From NCBI GenBank assembly GCA_016870425.1, contig VGBQ01000003.1, forward strand, positions 1 through 32,103: a stretch of DNA of 32,103 nucleotides. The letters are read 5' to 3'. Shown piece after piece: positions 29,497 to 32,103 of the stretch (position 1 is its first letter; each line of letters opens with the position of its first letter). This stretch comes from Actinomycetota bacterium. GTDB lineage: Bacteria; Actinomycetota; Actinomycetes; S36-B12. Made by a program: the position numbers and the translations under genes. A model generated the notes under the pieces. The model was not told the origin of the DNA. It made no database searches and worked only from the letters and a program-made list of their open reading frames with translations.

Positions 29497-30987
29497 TCAT
29501 GCCTCCTGCGAGAACCAGCCACTCGGGGCGGGTGAGAGGTTGCGGTACACGTGCTTGGCCTCGAGGTATTCGTGCAGGCCGGTCGGCCCGAGCTCGCGAC
29601 CCACGCCGGACTGCTTAAAGCCGCCCCATTCCGCCTGCGGCAGATACGGGTGGTAGTCGTTGATCCAGATGGTGCCGTGACGCAGGGCGGCCGCGACGCG
29701 TTCCGCCTTGCCCGCGTCCGAGGTCCACACGGCACCGGCGAGGCCGTAGACGGTGTCGTTGCCCAGGGCGATCGCCTCCTCCTCCGTGCGGAAGGTCTCG
29801 ACGGTGAGCACGGGGCCGAAGGACTCATCCTGGACGCAGGTCATATCGGTCCGGCAGCCATCGAGCACAGTCGGAAGGTAGTAGCAGCCGCTGGCGAGCG
29901 CGGGGAATTCGACGGGATCGGGGGCTCGGCCGCCGCACCTGAGCACGGCCCCCTCGGCGAGGGCCCCGGCAACGTACCTCTCGATCTTCTCCCGGTGCTG
30001 GGGGGAGATGAGTGGGCCTGTCTCCGCCTCCGGATCGAAGGGACCGCCCAGTCGGATGTGCTCGGCCCGGCTGACGATCTGGTCCACAACCCGATCGTGG
30101 ATCGACTCCTCGACCAGCAGGCGCGCCCCTGCAGAGCACACCTGCCCACTGTGGAGGAAGACCGCGGTGAGCGCGTTGTCGATCGCCGCCTCCAGGTCGG
30201 CGTCGGCGAAGATGATGTTGGGGTTCTTGCCGCCGAGTTCGAGGGCAACCTTCTTCACGGTCGCGGCGGCATCGGACATGATGCGCCGGCCGGTGACCAC
30301 GCCGCCGGTGAAGGACACCATGTCGACGTCGGGATGCGTGGCGAGCGGGGCGCCTGCCGTCGCACCGGCGCCGAGGATGAGATTGCCGACGCCCGCGGGG
30401 AGTCCGGCCTCCTCGAGCAGGAGCATGAGATGGATCGTGGTGCTCGGGGTCAACTCACTCGGCTTGAGCACGAAGGAGCAGCCCGCCGCAAGCGCCGGCG
30501 CGACCTTCCATGCGGCCTGGAGGAGCGGGTAGTTCCACGGGGTGATGAGTCCGCAGACGCCCACGGGCGAGTACTCGATGCGCGAGCGCACTCCCGGGTT
30601 GCCGGCGTCCACCACGCGTCCGCCGAGGACATCGCCCTGGGCGAGGCCGGCGAAGTAGCGGAAGCACTTCGCGACGTCGGCGACGTCGTACTCCGCCTCC
30701 ACCAGGCGCTTGCCGGTGTCCAGTGATTCCAGGCGCGCGATCACGTCGACGTCGCGCTCGAGGAGGTCGGCGACGCGGCCGAGGAGCGCGCCGCGCTCCG
30801 CTACCGGGACCGACGACCAGCGTCCGTCGTCGAAGGCCTGCCGCGCCGCGAGGATCGCGCGCTCGGTGTCGACGGAGGTGGCCTCGTCGACGACGCGCAC
30901 CACCTCCCCGTCGGCGGGGCAGCGGATCGCGCGCGTGCCTCCCTCCGCGGCCGAGACCCAGGAACCATCGATGTAGAGATCAGGCAT
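29497..30987 (-). CDS. betB: Betaine-aldehyde dehydrogenase (ALDH family)
   Basis: [98 protein letters not shown]; adjacent to betA-like gene. Confidence 0.93.
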   Translation of the reverse strand: MPDLYIDGSWVSAAEGGTRAIRCPADGEVVRVVDEATSVDTERAILAARQAFDDGRWSSVPVAERGALLGRVADLLERDVDVIARLESLDTGKRLVEAEYDVADVAKCFRYFAGLAQGDVLGGRVVDAGNPGVRSRIEYSPVGVCGLITPWNYPLLQAAWKVAPALAAGCSFVLKPSELTPSTTIHLMLLLEEAGLPAGVGNLILGAGATAGAPLATHPDVDMVSFTGGVVTGRRIMSDAAATVKKVALELGGKNPNIIFADADLEAAIDNALTAVFLHSGQVCSAGARLLVEESIHDRVVDQIVSRAEHIRLGGPFDPEAETGPLISPQHREKIERYVAGALAEGAVLRCGGRAPDPVEFPALASGCYYLPTVLDGCRTDMTCVQDESFGPVLTVETFRTEEEAIALGNDTVYGLAGAVWTSDAGKAERVAAALRHGTIWINDYHPYLPQAEWGGFKQSGVGRELGPTGLHEYLEAKHVYRNLSPAPSGWFSQEA

Positions 30988-32103
30988 CGGCCTTGGCCTC
31001 CTTGCGATGCCGGTAGAACGGCGCGTGGTCAGGCGGCAGCGGTGTCGCGCCCTTGATGATGTCGGCGGCCTTCTCCGCGATCATCATCGTCGGCGCGTAG
31101 AGATTGCCGTTGGTGACGTAGGGCATCACCGAGGCATCGACGACGCGCAGCCCCTCCGTGCCGTGCACGCGCATCGTGAGGGGATCGATGACGGACATCT
31201 CGTCGACACCCATCTTGGCCGTGCACGAGGGGTGGTAAGCCGTCTCGCCGTCCTTGCGGACCCAGTCGAGGATCTGCTCATCGGTCTCCACCTGGGATCC
31301 GGGCGAGATCTCGCCGCCGCTGTATGGCGCGAACGCGGGCTGGTCGAGGATCTCGCGCGTCTTGTGGATCGCCTCGACCCACTCGCGCTTGTCCTGCTCG
31401 GTCGACAGGTAATTGAAGACGAACGCCGGCGGCGCCATCGGGTCCGCGCTGGTGATCCAGAGCTTGCCGCGCGCATCGGAGTACATCGGTCCGATGTGCA
31501 CCTGGTAGCCGTGGCCCTCCGCGATCGACGACCCGTCGTAGCGCACGGCGATCGGCAGGAAGTGGTACATCAGGTTGGGGTAGTCGACATCCTCGTTGCT
31601 GCGGATGAACCCGCCCGCCTCGAAGTGGTTGGACGCACCGGGCCCCGACCGCAGGAAGAGCCACTGGGCGCCGATGAAGGGGCGCCGCCAGAACTGCAGG
31701 TTGGGGTTAAGGGACACCGGCTGCGTGCAGGCGTGCTGCACGTAGACCTCCAGGTGGTCCTGGAGGTTCTCTCCCACGCCGGGAAGGTTGTGGACCGGAT
31801 CAACTCCGACCGAACGCAGGTGCTCGGCATTGCCGATGCCGGACAGCTGCAGCAACTGCGGGGAGTTGAAGGCGCCGCCGGCGAGGATGACCTCGGATCC
31901 GCGCACCCGGACCGGTCGCTTGCCGCCGATGGAGACCTCGACACCGGTCGCACGCGGAGTGCCGCTGGATGAGTCCATCACGACGCGCGTGACGTGCGCA
32001 CGGGTCTTGACAGTGAGGTTGGTGCGCGACTTGGCGGGTCGGAGGTAGGCCTTCGTCGCGGAGTAGCGCCGACCGTTGTGGACATTGCGGTCGAACGCCG
32101 CGA
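30980..32103 (-). CDS. betA: Choline dehydrogenase-like GMC oxidoreductase (N-terminus truncated by window end)
   Basis: [36 protein letters not shown]..., [114 protein letters not shown]. Confidence 0.93.
   Translation of the reverse strand, partial: AAFDRNVHNGRRYSATKAYLRPAKSRTNLTVKTRAHVTRVVMDSSSGTPRATGVEVSIGGKRPVRVRGSEVILAGGAFNSPQLLQLSGIGNAEHLRSVGVDPVHNLPGVGENLQDHLEVYVQHACTQPVSLNPNLQFWRRPFIGAQWLFLRSGPGASNHFEAGGFIRSNEDVDYPNLMYHFLPIAVRYDGSSIAEGHGYQVHIGPMYSDARGKLWITSADPMAPPAFVFNYLSTEQDKREWVEAIHKTREILDQPAFAPYSGGEISPGSQVETDEQILDWVRKDGETAYHPSCTAKMGVDEMSVIDPLTMRVHGTEGLRVVDASVMPYVTNGNLYAPTMMIAEKAADIIKGATPLPPDHAPFYRHRKEAKADA

Overview
High-GC actinobacterial chromosomal window, almost fully coding, with no tRNA/rRNA, CRISPR or mobile element seen. 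From left: secA (C-terminus cut by the window), an atypical LuxR-type regulator, comF, ahcY, a CPBP protease, mtrA-mtrB-lpqB, then a minus-strand train of tightly coupled genes (fbiC, whiB, a large GT2/membrane glycosyltransferase, DUF5719, DUF3499, phosphomannomutase, Trm112-like, manA). Divergent from fbiC are fbiA(cofD)-fbiB, giving a compact F420 locus, followed by a mannose-1-phosphate guanylyltransferase-like gene. The right end is a choline-to-glycine-betaine operon: betA (N-terminus cut), betB, and an OpuA-type ABC importer with a fused two-domain permease. The gene content resembles the known Mycobacterium secA1-mtrAB-lpqB-sahH-manA-whiB2-fbiAB neighbourhood, with substitutions. The most interesting non-coding signal is the fbiC-whiB junction. 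It has a near-consensus promoter whose -35 contains the fbiC stop codon, an 18-bp perfect palindrome (AATGACACCGGTGTCATT, two inverted GACAC half-sites) over the -10/+1 region, two perfect 9-bp/4-nt-loop hairpins, and a strong Shine-Dalgarno before a GTG start. The ORF track reads all of this as the whiB N-terminus. No computation beyond reading the sequence was possible; family names are from motif recognition.
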